From: Alistipes sp.
Lineage (GTDB): Bacteria > Bacteroidota > Bacteroidia > Bacteroidales > Rikenellaceae
Length of the DNA stretch: 64,000 nt
Reading direction: 5' to 3'
Assembly (NCBI GenBank): GCA_017399485.1
Contig: JAFQCA010000023.1
Location: 101,827-165,826 of the forward strand
Part shown: in pieces, positions 25,938 to 36,070 of the stretch
Layout of the letters: each line of letters starts with the position of its first letter
Numbering within the stretch: position 1 is the stretch's first letter
Translations under genes and position numbers: made by a program
Notes under the pieces: generated by a model
The model's database searches: none
The model's input: the letters and a program-made list of their open reading frames with translations, nothing else
Told to the model about the DNA's origin: nothing

Positions 25938-26801
25938 CTAAATTAAAATGCCGTATATGCAGGCGTAAACAAATACAAATGGTGCCGAAATAATCAGTGC
26001 GTCGAAACGGTCTAACCAGCCGCCGTGGCCCGGGATTATATTGCCTGAGTCTTTTATGTCTATTGAGCGCTTGAACATCGATTCAATCAAATCTCCAAAT
26101 ACGCCCGACAATGCTGCGACTAATGCCAGCCCAATCCAGACCAAAGCATTGGCCTCTACCACCAGCGAAGCCACATAACCCATAGCCATCGCACCCAACA
26201 ATCCGCCAAAGAATCCTTCCCACGACTTCTTGGGCGATATACGCTCAAAGAGGCGATGCTTACCGAGTGTGATGCCAAAGAGGTAGGCGAAGACGTCGTT
26301 AGCCCAGATGATGAATACATAAAATATTATAATCCACGGATTCCACTCTCCATTTCCAAGCAACAACGGAATTATCAGCATTAACGACATTGGCAGCGCA
26401 ACGTATAGTGTGCCTAATATTGAAGTTGCGATGTTTGCTATCGGAGTAGAACTCTTGCGGTATAATTCGCATATAGCCATAATGGGCATTGCGAGTGCGA
26501 CAATAGGCAGTGTCACCATCAATATTATAGCCCCTACACCATCTACCTCCGTGTCGAAGAATAGTGAAACTGCAAAATTGGTAACGAAGATTGTTATACC
26601 CAAAAATATACCTACCCACTTCATTGGCTGGTAACCCGCTTTTTCGCAAAAACGGTAAAACTCCCACATTCCTCCGATGGCGATTATCGCCATAAGTGCC
26701 GTGAAACTCCACTTTGAGGCTAAAATAGCCCCTAACAATACAATGAGCATAACGGCTCCGCTGGCGGTACGTATTATAAGGTTCTTCATCTTGCTACCCA
26801 T
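25938..26801 (-). CDS. cdsA: Phosphatidate cytidylyltransferase
   Basis: Produces CDP-diacylglycerol for phospholipid synthesis. The 287-residue protein is mostly membrane spans. Its C-terminal signature includes SPKKSWEGFFGG and KRSIDIKDSGNIIPGHGGWLDR, with the conserved Asp residues that bind metal and CTP. An alternative start four codons in (26789) is possible. It lies 13 bp behind ftsH. Confidence 0.94.
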   Translation of the reverse strand: MGSKMKNLIIRTASGAVMLIVLLGAILASKWSFTALMAIIAIGGMWEFYRFCEKAGYQPMKWVGIFLGITIFVTNFAVSLFFDTEVDGVGAIILMVTLPIVALAMPIMAICELYRKSSTPIANIATSILGTLYVALPMSLMLIIPLLLGNGEWNPWIIIFYVFIIWANDVFAYLFGITLGKHRLFERISPKKSWEGFFGGLLGAMAMGYVASLVVEANALVWIGLALVAALSGVFGDLIESMFKRSIDIKDSGNIIPGHGGWLDRFDALIISAPFVFVYACIYGILI

Positions 26802-26814
26802 AAGGCTTCTTGGG

Positions 26815-28884
26815 TTAAATGTTATTTGTACAATCTTTTGTAGCAGGGCTTATTGCCGGTTCGGGCTCTATTGTTATGCCGTTGCTGTCACTCTTCTCTG
26901 CTGTGTTATCGGCGATGTCGCTATCGCTACTCTGCTGCTTGCTCTTGTTCTTAAGAGACTGTGCCGAGGGGCCCAATATGGGCTCAATGTCTTCTGCATA
27001 GATAGTCTCCTTCTCCAACAAAAGGTCAGCCATAGCATTTATCTTGTCGTTATTTTTCTCGATAATGTTGCGAGCGCGAGCGTAGGCCTCTTCCAATATA
27101 CGACGAACCTCGTTGTCAATCTCGAGGGCCGTATGTTCGCTGTATGGTTTTGTGAAGGTATCGCGTGAGCCTGTAGAGTCATAGAAACTCATAGGGCCAA
27201 TCTTCTTGCTCATACCATAATATGCTACCATCGCATAAGTCATCTTTGTGGCTCTCTCCAAGTCGCTCAATGCGCCTGCGCCAAGTGTGCCGTAATTAAC
27301 CTCTTCAGCAATGCGACCACCGAGCATTCCTGCCAACTGCTCCGATAGTGTAGCATCTGTAACGTGTACTCGCTCTTCGTCGGGTACCGACCACGTTGCT
27401 CCGAGACTCTTGCCGCGCGGGATGATGGTGACTTTCAATACGGGGTCACATTCGGGTAATAACCACATAACCGTAGCGTGTCCTGCCTCGTGTATAGCCG
27501 TTGCACGTCGCTCGGCCTGCGACATTGTCTTGTTGCGCTTCTCCAAACCTCCGACAATACGGTCAATGGCTGCAATGAAATCCTCGCGTGTAACACTCTT
27601 TTTGTTGTTACGTGCAGCAATCAGTGCCGCCTCGTTGCAAACGTTGGCAATATCTGCACCCGAAAATCCGGGAGTCTGCTTTGCCAAGAATGTGCGGTCA
27701 ATATTGTCCTCAAGTTTGATGTTGCGGAGGTGCACGTTGAATATCGCCTCGCGCTCCTTTACATCGGGTAGACCTACATCTATCTGGCGGTCAAAGCGAC
27801 CTGCACGCATCAATGCTTTGTCCAAAATATCTACACGGTTGGTTGCGGCCAATACTATTACACCTGCATTGGTCTGGAAACCATCCATCTCGGTAAGGAG
27901 TTGGTTAAGTGTATTCTCACGCTCGTCATTGCCTGAGAATCCAGCATTCTTACCGCGAGCACGGCCAATGGCGTCAATCTCATCAATAAAGACAATACAA
28001 GGAGCCTTCTCTTTTGCTTGCTCAAATAAATCTCTTACACGTGAAGCACCGACGCCGACGAACATCTCGACAAAATCGGAGCCCGAAATCGACAAGAAAG
28101 GTACATTGGCCTCGCCTGCTACGGCTTTGGCCAATAGCGTCTTACCCGTTCCCGGAGGGCCTACGAGCAATGCTCCTTTAGGTATCTTTGCGCCCAATTC
28201 GCGATATTTGTCAGCCTTGCGTAAGAAATCGACAATCTCCATAATCTCGACTTTGGCCTCCTCCAAACCTGCTACATCCTTGAATGTAACACGTTTTTTT
28301 GTCTGGTCATCCTTGTCGAAGACCTGTGCACGAGCCTTGCCGACATTCATAATATTCCCGGCACCTCCTGCTCCGCCGCGTGTCATACTGCGGATAAAGA
28401 AGAACCATACGCCTACAAGGAAGAGCCACGGGAGCAGATTGATGGCGATATCACTCCAACTGCTACTTTCGTTCTCATACTTTATGCTGATGGGGTTGTT
28501 TTCACCCAACTCAGAATCTTCGATGGCTTGTTTGACGTCGCGGTCAAGTATGTCTACAGAACCGATGGTGAAATACAATTGCTCACCGTGCTCGGGAATA
28601 CCCTTGAATCGGCTATTTTCGTCGGCTCGGTATTTTGTAATGGCCTCCTCGGTGAGATAAACTTTGGCGGTGTTCTTGTTCAACACCTCTATTCGCTCCA
28701 CTTCGCCATCACGAATCATCTTCTCCACTGTGTTCCAATCTCCTGCGACAGGTTGAGACGGCCCATTAGAGAAAAATGAATAACCTATGATAATGGCAAT
28801 TACGGCACCCCAAATCCACATTCCGTTGATTCGGATAACCTTGATGTTGCCTTTCTCTTTTTTGTTGTTCTTATTTGGTGTCAT
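26815..28884 (-). CDS. ftsH: ATP-dependent zinc metalloprotease FtsH
   Basis: A membrane-bound AAA+ protease that degrades misfolded and regulatory proteins. The ATG at 28884 gives 689 residues; the longer frame to 28917 adds an unlikely leader. Membrane spans are at about 22-38 and 148-165. Walker A GPPGTGKT is at 242-249, Walker B IVFIDEID near 297-304, the zinc motif HEAGH at 465-469, and the C-terminus is acidic and disordered. It follows rsfS and precedes cdsA in one operon. Confidence 0.97.
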   Translation of the reverse strand: MTPNKNNKKEKGNIKVIRINGMWIWGAVIAIIIGYSFFSNGPSQPVAGDWNTVEKMIRDGEVERIEVLNKNTAKVYLTEEAITKYRADENSRFKGIPEHGEQLYFTIGSVDILDRDVKQAIEDSELGENNPISIKYENESSSWSDIAINLLPWLFLVGVWFFFIRSMTRGGAGGAGNIMNVGKARAQVFDKDDQTKKRVTFKDVAGLEEAKVEIMEIVDFLRKADKYRELGAKIPKGALLVGPPGTGKTLLAKAVAGEANVPFLSISGSDFVEMFVGVGASRVRDLFEQAKEKAPCIVFIDEIDAIGRARGKNAGFSGNDERENTLNQLLTEMDGFQTNAGVIVLAATNRVDILDKALMRAGRFDRQIDVGLPDVKEREAIFNVHLRNIKLEDNIDRTFLAKQTPGFSGADIANVCNEAALIAARNNKKSVTREDFIAAIDRIVGGLEKRNKTMSQAERRATAIHEAGHATVMWLLPECDPVLKVTIIPRGKSLGATWSVPDEERVHVTDATLSEQLAGMLGGRIAEEVNYGTLGAGALSDLERATKMTYAMVAYYGMSKKIGPMSFYDSTGSRDTFTKPYSEHTALEIDNEVRRILEEAYARARNIIEKNNDKINAMADLLLEKETIYAEDIEPILGPSAQSLKNKSKQQSSDSDIADNTAEKSDSNGITIEPEPAISPATKDCTNNI

Positions 28885-29003
28885 ATTAAATCTGTGAGGC
28901 AGTTCTCTTATCCTCACTTATCTTTGAATTAAAACCTAAATCGTGCCGTTTTATCGTAGTGGCTCAAAAAAAATAATTTAATAACCTAATTTATGGCACT
29001 CTT

Positions 29004-29354
29004 TTATAGTTCGTATTCGTACTTTTTGATTGGAGCGTCGGCCCACAACTCCTCGATTTTATAAAAATCGCGTAATTCGGTTTGGAAGATATGTACCACT
29101 ACGTCGAGGTAATCCATAGCAATCCAGAATGAGTTCTGCTGGCCTTCGATGCGCCAAACTTTTTCACCTAACTTCTCCAATACATCGCGCTCAATACCGT
29201 CGGCAATGGCGCTTACCTGTGAGGTCGAGTTGGCGTTACAAATTACGAAGTGCGAGCATATGGCACCATCGAATCCTGAGAGGTCTAATGATACAATATT
29301 TTCACCCTTCTTGTCTTGAATAGCGGTAACTATAGTTTCAATTAATTTTTCCAT
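29004..29354 (-). CDS. rsfS: Ribosomal silencing factor RsfS
   Basis: Binds L14 and blocks subunit joining under starvation. The start is set at the ATG at 29354 (MEKLIETIVTAI), giving 116 residues, because the longer frame to 29462 runs through the promoter. DLSGFDGAICSHFVICNANSTSQV and WRIEGQQNSFWIAMDYLDVVVHIF are the standard motifs. It is the promoter-proximal gene of the rsfS-ftsH-cdsA-psd operon. Confidence 0.93.
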   Translation of the reverse strand: MEKLIETIVTAIQDKKGENIVSLDLSGFDGAICSHFVICNANSTSQVSAIADGIERDVLEKLGEKVWRIEGQQNSFWIAMDYLDVVVHIFQTELRDFYKIEELWADAPIKKYEYEL

Positions 29355-29379
29355 ATTATCATATATACATATTACGTTG

Positions 29380-29387
29380 CAAATATA
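29380..29387 (-). promoter_or_regulatory. rsfS -7 promoter box
   Basis: TATATTTG on the minus strand, 25 bp before the rsfS ATG, is a perfect -7 element. A -33 TTTG is not evident. Confidence 0.55.
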
Positions 29388-29464
29388 CAATATTTTTATG
29401 AGAGTTGGAAATAAAATATGCCGAATAAAGCGTGTTTGCATAATCTTTGGCAATAAACGCAAAA

Positions 29465-29494
29465 ATGCGAGGCAATATTATCTCTGCCCCGCAT
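29465..29494 (-). terminator. Intrinsic terminator after oxyR
   Basis: ATGCGAGGCA and TGCCCCGCAT pair with one mismatch. On the minus strand T-rich sequence follows the stem. Confidence 0.75.
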
Positions 29495-29536
29495 ATTTTT
29501 CTTATTAGAACGATTTGTTTTTATTTGTAGCAACAC

Positions 29537-30445
29537 TTAATGCATAAACTTCTGCAATGCTCCCGCGCGTTCGATAATGGTCTTTTCCAATGCGTTGATA
29601 ATGGAACTTTTGACATAAGTGCGACGTGCGGCAATGGCAATTCGTCGTGATGTGGCTCCTTTAGCCAAAGTTTTGATTTGAGATTTACGGTCCGAGGGAA
29701 TATATTCCAAAGCCATCTCGGGAATAATAGTCATACACGATGTGCAGTTTACGATGCGCATCAGTGTGTCGAGCGAGCCTGACTCGAAATAATAATGCGA
29801 TGGGAGGTCTCGGCGTGCTTGACATAACTCGATGATTTGGTCGCGCATACAGTTGCCTCGGCTCAAAAGTATAAGGTCTTTGAGGTCAATATCTTCGATG
29901 CGTATGTTCGAGCGCTCATATAGCGGGTTTGATGGTGAAACATACGCGTAAAAACGGTCACTGAATAGGTCTATCTCCAAAATGCCATCTCCGCACGTGC
30001 CGCTGGCTACCAATGCGGCATCGATTTTGTCGCGACGCAAAGCCTCGACGATGTCGGCTGTTACCATCTCACGAATCTCCAACTCGACACGGGGATAACT
30101 CTTTACAAAATCGGGTATAAATTTGTGTAACAGATATGGTGCGATAGTTGGAATTACACCCAAGCGCAACTTTCCGGCAGTCTCACCTTTTAGTTCGGCA
30201 ACTGATTCACGTATAGTGTTATACGCTTTGAGAGTCTCTTGCGCTTGCGCTATAACAACGGCTCCTGCTTCGGTGGGAATAACAGGCTTTTTTGAGCGGT
30301 CCAGAAGCACCACCCCCAACTCCTCTTCAAGCGATTTTATCTGCATCGAAAGCGAGGGCTGGGTAACAAAACAATGCTCTGCTGCAGCCGAAAAACTACC
30401 ACAGTTAGCGACCTCAATAAGGTATTGTAATTGAATAATAGTCAT
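29537..30445 (-). CDS. oxyR: Hydrogen peroxide-sensing regulator OxyR
   Basis: A 302-residue LysR-type regulator with an N-terminal helix-turn-helix (about 18-40). It is assigned to OxyR because RGNCMRDQIIELC places cysteines at positions 199 and 208, exactly as in E. coli OxyR, where they form the peroxide-induced disulfide. The following SGSLDTLMRIVNCTSCMTIIPEMA also fits. It is divergent from trpS with back-to-back promoters. No peroxidase or dps target lies in the window. Confidence 0.92.
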   Translation of the reverse strand: MTIIQLQYLIEVANCGSFSAAAEHCFVTQPSLSMQIKSLEEELGVVLLDRSKKPVIPTEAGAVVIAQAQETLKAYNTIRESVAELKGETAGKLRLGVIPTIAPYLLHKFIPDFVKSYPRVELEIREMVTADIVEALRRDKIDAALVASGTCGDGILEIDLFSDRFYAYVSPSNPLYERSNIRIEDIDLKDLILLSRGNCMRDQIIELCQARRDLPSHYYFESGSLDTLMRIVNCTSCMTIIPEMALEYIPSDRKSQIKTLAKGATSRRIAIAARRTYVKSSIINALEKTIIERAGALQKFMH

Positions 30446-30482
30446 ATTCCGAAAAGTTTGGGTTAAGGCTTATTTTCTTTTA

Positions 30483-30513
30483 CAAAAGTATAAAAAAAAA
30501 TTATAGCAGCAAA
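30483..30513 (-). promoter_or_regulatory. oxyR promoter
   Basis: On the minus strand TTTG (30510-30513) is followed after 19 bp by TACTTTTG (30483-30490), a complete Bacteroidota promoter. Its -33 element is only 4 bp from that of trpS, so a protein bound between them would affect both. Confidence 0.7.
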
Positions 30514-30517
30514 CTTT

Positions 30518-30549
30518 TTTGGATGCTCATCAATAAATTAGTATTTTTG
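30518..30549 (+). promoter_or_regulatory. trpS promoter
   Basis: TTTG (30518-30521), 20 bp, then TATTTTTG (30542-30549), matching both consensus elements. Confidence 0.7.
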
Positions 30550-30625
30550 TAGTTAATTTAATAGTTTATGTATCTTTTATACATAAATCAGCATTGTCGA
30601 ATAATTGAAAAAATAGATAAAAACA

Positions 30626-31717
30626 ATGGGAAAAATCATTCTTACAGGAGACCGCCCTACCGGTAAACTCCATTTGGGCCACTATGTGGGTTCATTGCGC
30701 CAGCGTGTTGAATTGCAGAACTCTGGAGAGTTCGAGAAGATATTTATTATGATTGCCGATGCACAGGCTTTGACCGATAATGCCGACAATCCCGAAAAGG
30801 TGCGCCAAAATATTATTGAGGTGGCTTTGGATTATCTCTCGTGTGGTATTGACCCCGCAAAGTCAACAATCTTTATTCAGAGTATGGTGCCGGAACTCAC
30901 CGAATTGGCATTCTATTATATGAATCTGGTTACGGTGGCTCGTTTGGAGCGTAATCCGACGGTCAAGACCGAAATTGTGATGCGCGAGTTTGGTAAATCT
31001 ATTCCCGTAGGTTTCTATACTTATCCCATTTCGCAGGCTTCGGATATAACAGCCTTCCGTGCAACTACCGTTCCTGCCGGTGTGGACCAGGAGCCTATGA
31101 TTGAGCAGACGCGCGAGATTGTCCATAAGTTCAACTCTATCTATGGCCCGACGTTGGTTGAGCCAGAAATCTTGTTGCCATCGAATGCTGCTTGTCTGCG
31201 TCTGCCGGGTACTGATGGTAAGGCCAAGATGTCGAAGTCGCTTGGAAATTGCATCTATTTGTCTGATACCGCTGAAGATTTGCGCAAGAAGGTTATGAGT
31301 ATGTACACCGACCCGAATCATATCCGTATCGAGGACCCGGGCTCAATCGAGGGTAACTGCGTGTTTACATATCTTGACGCATTCTCACGCCCCGAACATT
31401 TTGCACAATATATGCCCGACTACGCATCGCTTGATGAGTTGAAGGCGCATTATCAGCGTGGTGGTTTGGGTGATGTTAAGGTTAAGAAGTTCCTGTATGC
31501 TGTTTTGCAGGAGATGTTGGAGCCAATTCGCGCACGCCGTAAGGAGTATGAGCAGGATATTGAGGGTGTTTACGAGACATTGAAGAGAGGTTGTGAGGTC
31601 GCTCGTGCTGAGGCTGCCGAGACTCTCGATATGGTTCGTCGCTCGATGAAGATTAACTATTTTGAGGATACAGAACTTATCCGCCAACAGGCCGAGATGT
31701 ATAAGGCGGTAAAATAA
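30626..31717 (+). CDS. trpS: Tryptophan--tRNA ligase
   Basis: A class I aminoacyl-tRNA synthetase. [18 protein letters not shown] contains the HIGH-type signature, and [10 protein letters not shown] the KMSKS loop near residue 200. The length of 363 residues is slightly above the common 330-340. The leader of about 70 nt shows no obvious T-box or attenuator. It is followed by a ClC channel gene 42 bp on. Confidence 0.96.
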   Translation: MGKIILTGDRPTGKLHLGHYVGSLRQRVELQNSGEFEKIFIMIADAQALTDNADNPEKVRQNIIEVALDYLSCGIDPAKSTIFIQSMVPELTELAFYYMNLVTVARLERNPTVKTEIVMREFGKSIPVGFYTYPISQASDITAFRATTVPAGVDQEPMIEQTREIVHKFNSIYGPTLVEPEILLPSNAACLRLPGTDGKAKMSKSLGNCIYLSDTAEDLRKKVMSMYTDPNHIRIEDPGSIEGNCVFTYLDAFSRPEHFAQYMPDYASLDELKAHYQRGGLGDVKVKKFLYAVLQEMLEPIRARRKEYEQDIEGVYETLKRGCEVARAEAAETLDMVRRSMKINYFEDTELIRQQAEMYKAVK

Positions 31718-31759
31718 TCGCAGCAAACGATAAAGGCCTATTTCGTTAATAGAACGATA

Positions 31760-33538
31760 ATGATTACGCGAAATCAGATAATAGATTGGGTTGTCGGCCA
31801 TCTTAAACGATTGACTAATGCGCAGTTGATGGGCGTGTTAGCCGTTGTTGTGGGTGTATGTGCAGGTGTGGGAACGTGTCTGTTCGAGATGCTATTGTAT
31901 GGAGTGCGTTCGGCATTGGTTACGTGGTTTCCTGCCGATAGAGCCCAATTCCTCTATCTGATTTATCCTGCTATTGGTATCATATTGGCGACGTTGTTCG
32001 TTAAATATATCGTTAAGGATGAGATATCGGAGGGCGTAACACGAGTGCTATATGCGATGTCGCGACGTGATTCGCGTATTGCGCCCCATAACTGCTGGTC
32101 TTCGATTGTCGGAGGTGCCACAACCATCGGATTCGGAGGTTCGGTAGGTCCTGAGGCTCCTATAGTCTTGACGGGAGCCGCTATAGGCTCCAATGTGGGG
32201 CGATTGGCAAAACTCAATTATAAGGAACTTACGCTTATGCTTTGTTGCGGTGCAGGTGCAGCCGTTGCCGCTATCTTCAAGGCTCCGATTACGGGTGTAG
32301 TGTTTGTGTTGGAGATTCTGATGTTGGATATTACTGCAACATCGGTTATTCCTCTGCTCATATCGTCAATCACGGCTACTACGGTAGCATTGATGTTTCG
32401 AGGATTCGACCCCATAATCTCTGTAACGTTGAGTGCTGCTGACGCATTTGTTCTGCCACAAATTCCGCTATATATATTGCTGGGTGTGTGCTGTGGCGCT
32501 ATGTCATACTACTTCACATCGGTAAACTCTATTGTTGGAACATACGTTAAACGCATCAAGACTCAATATCATCGCTGGGCCTTTGCGGGCGTATTGTTGG
32601 GTGTGCTTATATTTATCTTTCCGCCTCTGTATGGCGAGGGTTATGAGGGTATGACGGCGTTGATGCACGGTAGGGTAGCGTCGCTATTCGATAACTCGAT
32701 GTTCTTTAAGTTCAGCGATATAGAGTGGGTTGCCATTATCTATGTTATCGCTATTATGTTCTTTAAGGTGGTTGCTATGGCAACGACCAATGCCGCAGGA
32801 GGTGTGGGAGGAACATTTGCTCCGTCGCTTTTTGTGGGCGCATTTGTCGGAGCGGCTTTGGCATTGATATGTAATGCTTGTTTCGATTGGCACATATCTG
32901 TTGTGTCGTTTACGCTGGTAGGTATGGCAGGCGTTATGGCAGGTGTTATGAAGGCGCCGCTAACGTCGATATTCCTTATTGCCGAACTGTCTAACGGTTA
33001 TGGACTGTTTATTCCACTTATGATAGTTGCCTGCATATCGTTTGCGGTAGGTTATCGTTTGGATAAGGATTCGATTTATACCAAGCAGTTACGTATGCGA
33101 GGTGAGTTGTTGACTCACGATAAAGACCAGTCGGCCTTCGTGTTTATGCGTCTGGATGAGTTGATGGAGACCGATTTTGTGCGATTGAAGGAGAATTTTA
33201 CGTTGGGTGATGTGGTAAATATTATCTCATCGGCACGTCGTAATATCTTCCCTGTTATAGATAATTTCGGTCATCTGTTGGGTGTTGTTCAGTTGGATGA
33301 TTTGCGTGAGGATATGTTCAAACGCGAGCGCTGGGGCCGCTCTATAACACATTATATGGTACAGCCGCCATATAGGATTCTGCAGCACGAATTGGTACAG
33401 AGTGTGTTGCCTCATTTTGAGAAAAATCACACTTGGATGTTGCCTGTTGTCGATAAGAATAATCGTTATTTGGGCTTTATTTCTAAGTCGCGCATCTTGA
33501 ATGCCTATCGTGAGGCATTGGTAAAGATTTCCCAATAA
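31760..33538 (+). CDS. ClC-family chloride channel/transporter with CBS domains
   Basis: A 592-residue protein. The membrane part (to about residue 430) has the ClC selectivity motifs, with GGSVGPEAP in the place of GxxGREGP; the gating glutamate is kept. AGGVGGTFAPSLFVGA and MAGVMKAPLTSIFLIAEL follow. Two C-terminal CBS domains cover about 455-590 and are likely nucleotide-binding regulators. Whether it works as channel or Cl-/H+ exchanger is not clear from the sequence. It is probably cotranscribed with trpS and the HAD gene. Confidence 0.92.
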   Translation: MITRNQIIDWVVGHLKRLTNAQLMGVLAVVVGVCAGVGTCLFEMLLYGVRSALVTWFPADRAQFLYLIYPAIGIILATLFVKYIVKDEISEGVTRVLYAMSRRDSRIAPHNCWSSIVGGATTIGFGGSVGPEAPIVLTGAAIGSNVGRLAKLNYKELTLMLCCGAGAAVAAIFKAPITGVVFVLEILMLDITATSVIPLLISSITATTVALMFRGFDPIISVTLSAADAFVLPQIPLYILLGVCCGAMSYYFTSVNSIVGTYVKRIKTQYHRWAFAGVLLGVLIFIFPPLYGEGYEGMTALMHGRVASLFDNSMFFKFSDIEWVAIIYVIAIMFFKVVAMATTNAAGGVGGTFAPSLFVGAFVGAALALICNACFDWHISVVSFTLVGMAGVMAGVMKAPLTSIFLIAELSNGYGLFIPLMIVACISFAVGYRLDKDSIYTKQLRMRGELLTHDKDQSAFVFMRLDELMETDFVRLKENFTLGDVVNIISSARRNIFPVIDNFGHLLGVVQLDDLREDMFKRERWGRSITHYMVQPPYRILQHELVQSVLPHFEKNHTWMLPVVDKNNRYLGFISKSRILNAYREALVKISQ

Positions 33539-33546
33539 AATTGGTT

Positions 33547-34152
33547 ATGAAAAATATTGTTTTTGATTTTGGGGGCGTATTGGTTGATTGGAATCCCCAC
33601 CATCTCTATGATAAATATTTCGGCAGTTGGGAGAAAGCCGAGTGGTTTCTAAATAATATATGTTTATACTCTTGGAATCTGCAAATGGATGGCGGAAAAC
33701 CCTTTGCAGAAGGTGTGGCCGAACTGCAGGCTGAGCATCCTGAGTGGAGCGAGGCTATTGCTATATATCATACCCGCTGGATTGAGATGATGAATGGTGA
33801 GATTGAAGGTATGGCCTCAGTAATAAGACGTTTGAAGATGGCGGGCTATGGAGTTTATGGCCTGACAAATTGGTCAGCCGAGACATTCCCTATGGTTCGT
33901 GATACTTATCCTGTATTTCAGGAGTTTGATGGCATCGTTGTGTCGGGAGAGGAGCATCTGTTGAAGCCCGATGAGGCGATATATAAGTGCCTGCTTGAAC
34001 GTTATGATTTGCAGGCGGAGGAGTCGTTGTTTGTAGATGATAATGCCGACAATGTCGCGGGTGCGCGTAATGTGGGTATGAAAGCCATCCGATTTACATC
34101 GGCAGAGGAGTTGGAACGAGAGTTAAAAGATGTTTTCGGCTTGCAATTTTAG
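33547..34152 (+). CDS. HAD-superfamily phosphatase (YihX-like)
   Basis: A 201-residue HAD subfamily IA hydrolase; the ATG at 33547 is chosen over the TTG at 33541. Motif I is VFDFGGVLVDW with the nucleophilic Asp, motif II GLTNWS, motif III Lys in LLKPDEAIY, and motif IV FVDDNADNV. The DFGxVLVDW form resembles YihX, a sugar-phosphate phosphatase of E. coli, but the substrate is unknown. It begins 8 bp after the ClC gene. Confidence 0.88.
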   Translation: MKNIVFDFGGVLVDWNPHHLYDKYFGSWEKAEWFLNNICLYSWNLQMDGGKPFAEGVAELQAEHPEWSEAIAIYHTRWIEMMNGEIEGMASVIRRLKMAGYGVYGLTNWSAETFPMVRDTYPVFQEFDGIVVSGEEHLLKPDEAIYKCLLERYDLQAEESLFVDDNADNVAGARNVGMKAIRFTSAEELERELKDVFGLQF

Positions 34153-34173
34153 TCGCTATTCTAGTATAATAAA

Positions 34174-34209
34174 ATAGTCCGCTTGAAGATAACCTGTCAA
34201 GCGGACTAT
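34174..34209. terminator. Bidirectional hairpin terminator
   Basis: ATAGTCCGCTTGA and TCAAGCGGACTAT form a 13-bp perfect stem between the converging HAD and DUF456 genes. Confidence 0.85.
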
Positions 34210-34246
34210 TTGTATATTAACTTAGGCATCTATACCCCTCCAATTT

Positions 34247-34747
34247 TTACCACAACTCTTTAATCAGCATTATAACATCTGCCCAGATGTAGTACATCAT
34301 AAATCCTCCAGCAATAAGTTTCAAGCCTGTGCCGACGAAGAATGATAATAATGAACCCGCTCCTACGACAATGGCCTTGTCAAGAGGTTGCTTTTGATTG
34401 AGCATCTCACCTGCGACGGCACCGATGAATGGCCCAAGAATAATACCCAGTGGACCCATCGTAAACATTCCGACTATGACACCTATAGTCGCTCCCCAAA
34501 TACCTGCTTTTGAACCTCCGAAGAGTTTGCTAAAGTATGCAGGCAAGATGTAGTCCAGAATGATGATTACGGCTGAAATAACTCCCCAAAGCCATAATTT
34601 CGCCTCACTTATTGTCGATGATGACGTGAAGTAGGCGCACAACATACCGATATACGACAATACCGTACCCGGCAGTATTGGCAATATAGCCCCCAGGATA
34701 CCTATGATGCCACACAGAACGGCACATATAGCCAAAATCGTATCCAT
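34247..34747 (-). CDS. DUF456 membrane protein
   Basis: A 166-residue protein of four to five membrane spans, rich in glycine. GILGAILPILPGTVLSYIGML near the N-terminus and GFGGSKAGIWGATIG/GPLGIILGPFIGAVAGEM motifs are typical of DUF456. Its function is unknown. It follows panD by 11 bp and is likely translated from the pan mRNA. Confidence 0.82.
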   Translation of the reverse strand: MDTILAICAVLCGIIGILGAILPILPGTVLSYIGMLCAYFTSSSTISEAKLWLWGVISAVIIILDYILPAYFSKLFGGSKAGIWGATIGVIVGMFTMGPLGIILGPFIGAVAGEMLNQKQPLDKAIVVGAGSLLSFFVGTGLKLIAGGFMMYYIWADVIMLIKELW

Positions 34748-34758
34748 TCCTCAGGTGA

Positions 34759-35112
34759 CTATTTTACTATACGATTTGTTGTTGAGTCGGGGAATACCAC
34801 CGATGGACGGAATTGCTTGGCCTCCTCGAAATCCATAAGAGCATACGATACGATGATAACCAAATCATCAACAGCAACTTTGCGTGCTGCTGCTCCATTC
34901 AGGCAGATGCAACCGCTGCCGCGCTCTCCTTTGATGATGTAAGTTTCAAATCGCTCGCCATTATTAATGTCGAGTATCTGTACCTTCTCGCCCTCAATCA
35001 TATTTGCGGCATCCATCAAATCCTCGTCAATGGTGATGCTGCCTACATAGTTTAGGTTAGCCTGCGTGACTCTCACGCGGTGAATTTTTGATTTGAGTAC
35101 CTCTATTAACAT
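34759..35112 (-). CDS. panD: Aspartate 1-decarboxylase
   Basis: Makes beta-alanine for pantothenate. The 117-residue proenzyme has the self-cleavage site Gly24-Ser25 in NYVGSIT, which yields the pyruvoyl group. [13 protein letters not shown] is the conserved core. It lies 5 bp after panC, which uses its product. Confidence 0.96.
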   Translation of the reverse strand: MLIEVLKSKIHRVRVTQANLNYVGSITIDEDLMDAANMIEGEKVQILDINNGERFETYIIKGERGSGCICLNGAAARKVAVDDLVIIVSYALMDFEEAKQFRPSVVFPDSTTNRIVK

Positions 35113-35117
35113 AACGA

Positions 35118-35954
35118 TTATTTTATTCTTATGTTATCAATGAGTCTGATATCTCCTGCTTGTACAGCAATGCAACCCTGCACACGCTCGCTCTCATCCC
35201 ACGCCGAAATCTGCTGCATAGAGAGAGCATCTACGGCTTGGAAATATATAACCTCCAACAATGGGTTGCTCTCCACTTCCAATTTAACCCACTCGCATAA
35301 TTCGGCAGGTGTCATCGTCTGCATCTTCTCGGCACACTGCTTGATTGTAGCATATATGTGTGGTGCTGCGGCACGATGGTCAGCAGTAAGAAGTGTGTTG
35401 CGCGATGAGAGTGCAAGCCCATCCTCGCCACGAATAATCGGGCACTCTACAATCTCGACATCAAGTCCGAGTTGCTTTACCATTGCCTTGATTACGGCTA
35501 TCTGTTGAAAGTCCTTCTCGCCGAAGTATGCTTTTGCGGGATTGACCATATCGAATAGGCGACTCACAACCTGCGCCACGCCATTGAAGTGTCCGGGGCG
35601 TGTAGCACCTTCCATAACCTTATCTATCTGACCGAAGTCGAATATGCGGGTGTCGGGCTCAGGATAAACCTCTTCAACCGACGGCATAAAGACTATGTCG
35701 GCACCCGCTTCTTTGAGCAGAGCCTCATCGGCTTCGGGGGTGCGTGGATAGTGTTTCAGGTCATTCTTGTCGTTAAACTGTGTAGGATTAACGAATACAC
35801 TTACGACAACCGTTTCGCACTCTTTGCGAGCCTTTTCTACCAATGAGCGGTGGCCTGCGTGCAATGCACCCATCGTAGGAACGAATCCTACTCCACTCAT
35901 ATCTACCGAAGCAAGTTCTTGCTTAAGTTCGTTTACTGTATAAACTGTTTTCAT
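35118..35954 (-). CDS. panC: Pantoate--beta-alanine ligase
   Basis: Condenses pantoate and beta-alanine with [19 protein letters not shown] carries the HxGH nucleotide-binding motif. [24 protein letters not shown] and [11 protein letters not shown] are standard PanC segments. Length is 278 residues. A -7 box TAACTTTG lies upstream at 35984-35991 on the minus strand. Confidence 0.97.
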   Translation of the reverse strand: MKTVYTVNELKQELASVDMSGVGFVPTMGALHAGHRSLVEKARKECETVVVSVFVNPTQFNDKNDLKHYPRTPEADEALLKEAGADIVFMPSVEEVYPEPDTRIFDFGQIDKVMEGATRPGHFNGVAQVVSRLFDMVNPAKAYFGEKDFQQIAVIKAMVKQLGLDVEIVECPIIRGEDGLALSSRNTLLTADHRAAAPHIYATIKQCAEKMQTMTPAELCEWVKLEVESNPLLEVIYFQAVDALSMQQISAWDESERVQGCIAVQAGDIRLIDNIRIK

Positions 35955-35983
35955 TTGTTATTCTATACTCTGAAAAACTGCGG

Positions 35984-35991
35984 CAAAGTTA
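35984..35991 (-). promoter_or_regulatory. panC -7 promoter box
   Basis: TAACTTTG on the minus strand, 30 bp before panC. The nearest TTG candidates upstream lie at less usual distances. Confidence 0.5.
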
Positions 35992-36070
35992 TATAATAAT
36001 ATCGGAATTAAAAATTCAATGTAGCAATAAAAAACATTTATGGTCGAAAAAGTCGCTATTCCATATACAA

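Noticed and set aside
27311..28660. A 449-codon open frame on the plus strand opposite ftsH
   Set aside because: It is fully antisense to the conserved ftsH coding sequence, has no recognisable domain, and its low-complexity Ser/Pro-rich translation is typical of a shadow frame.
32100..32180. Loss of the gating glutamate in the ClC protein
   Set aside because: On closer alignment GGSVGPEAP keeps the Glu at the expected place; only neighbouring residues differ.
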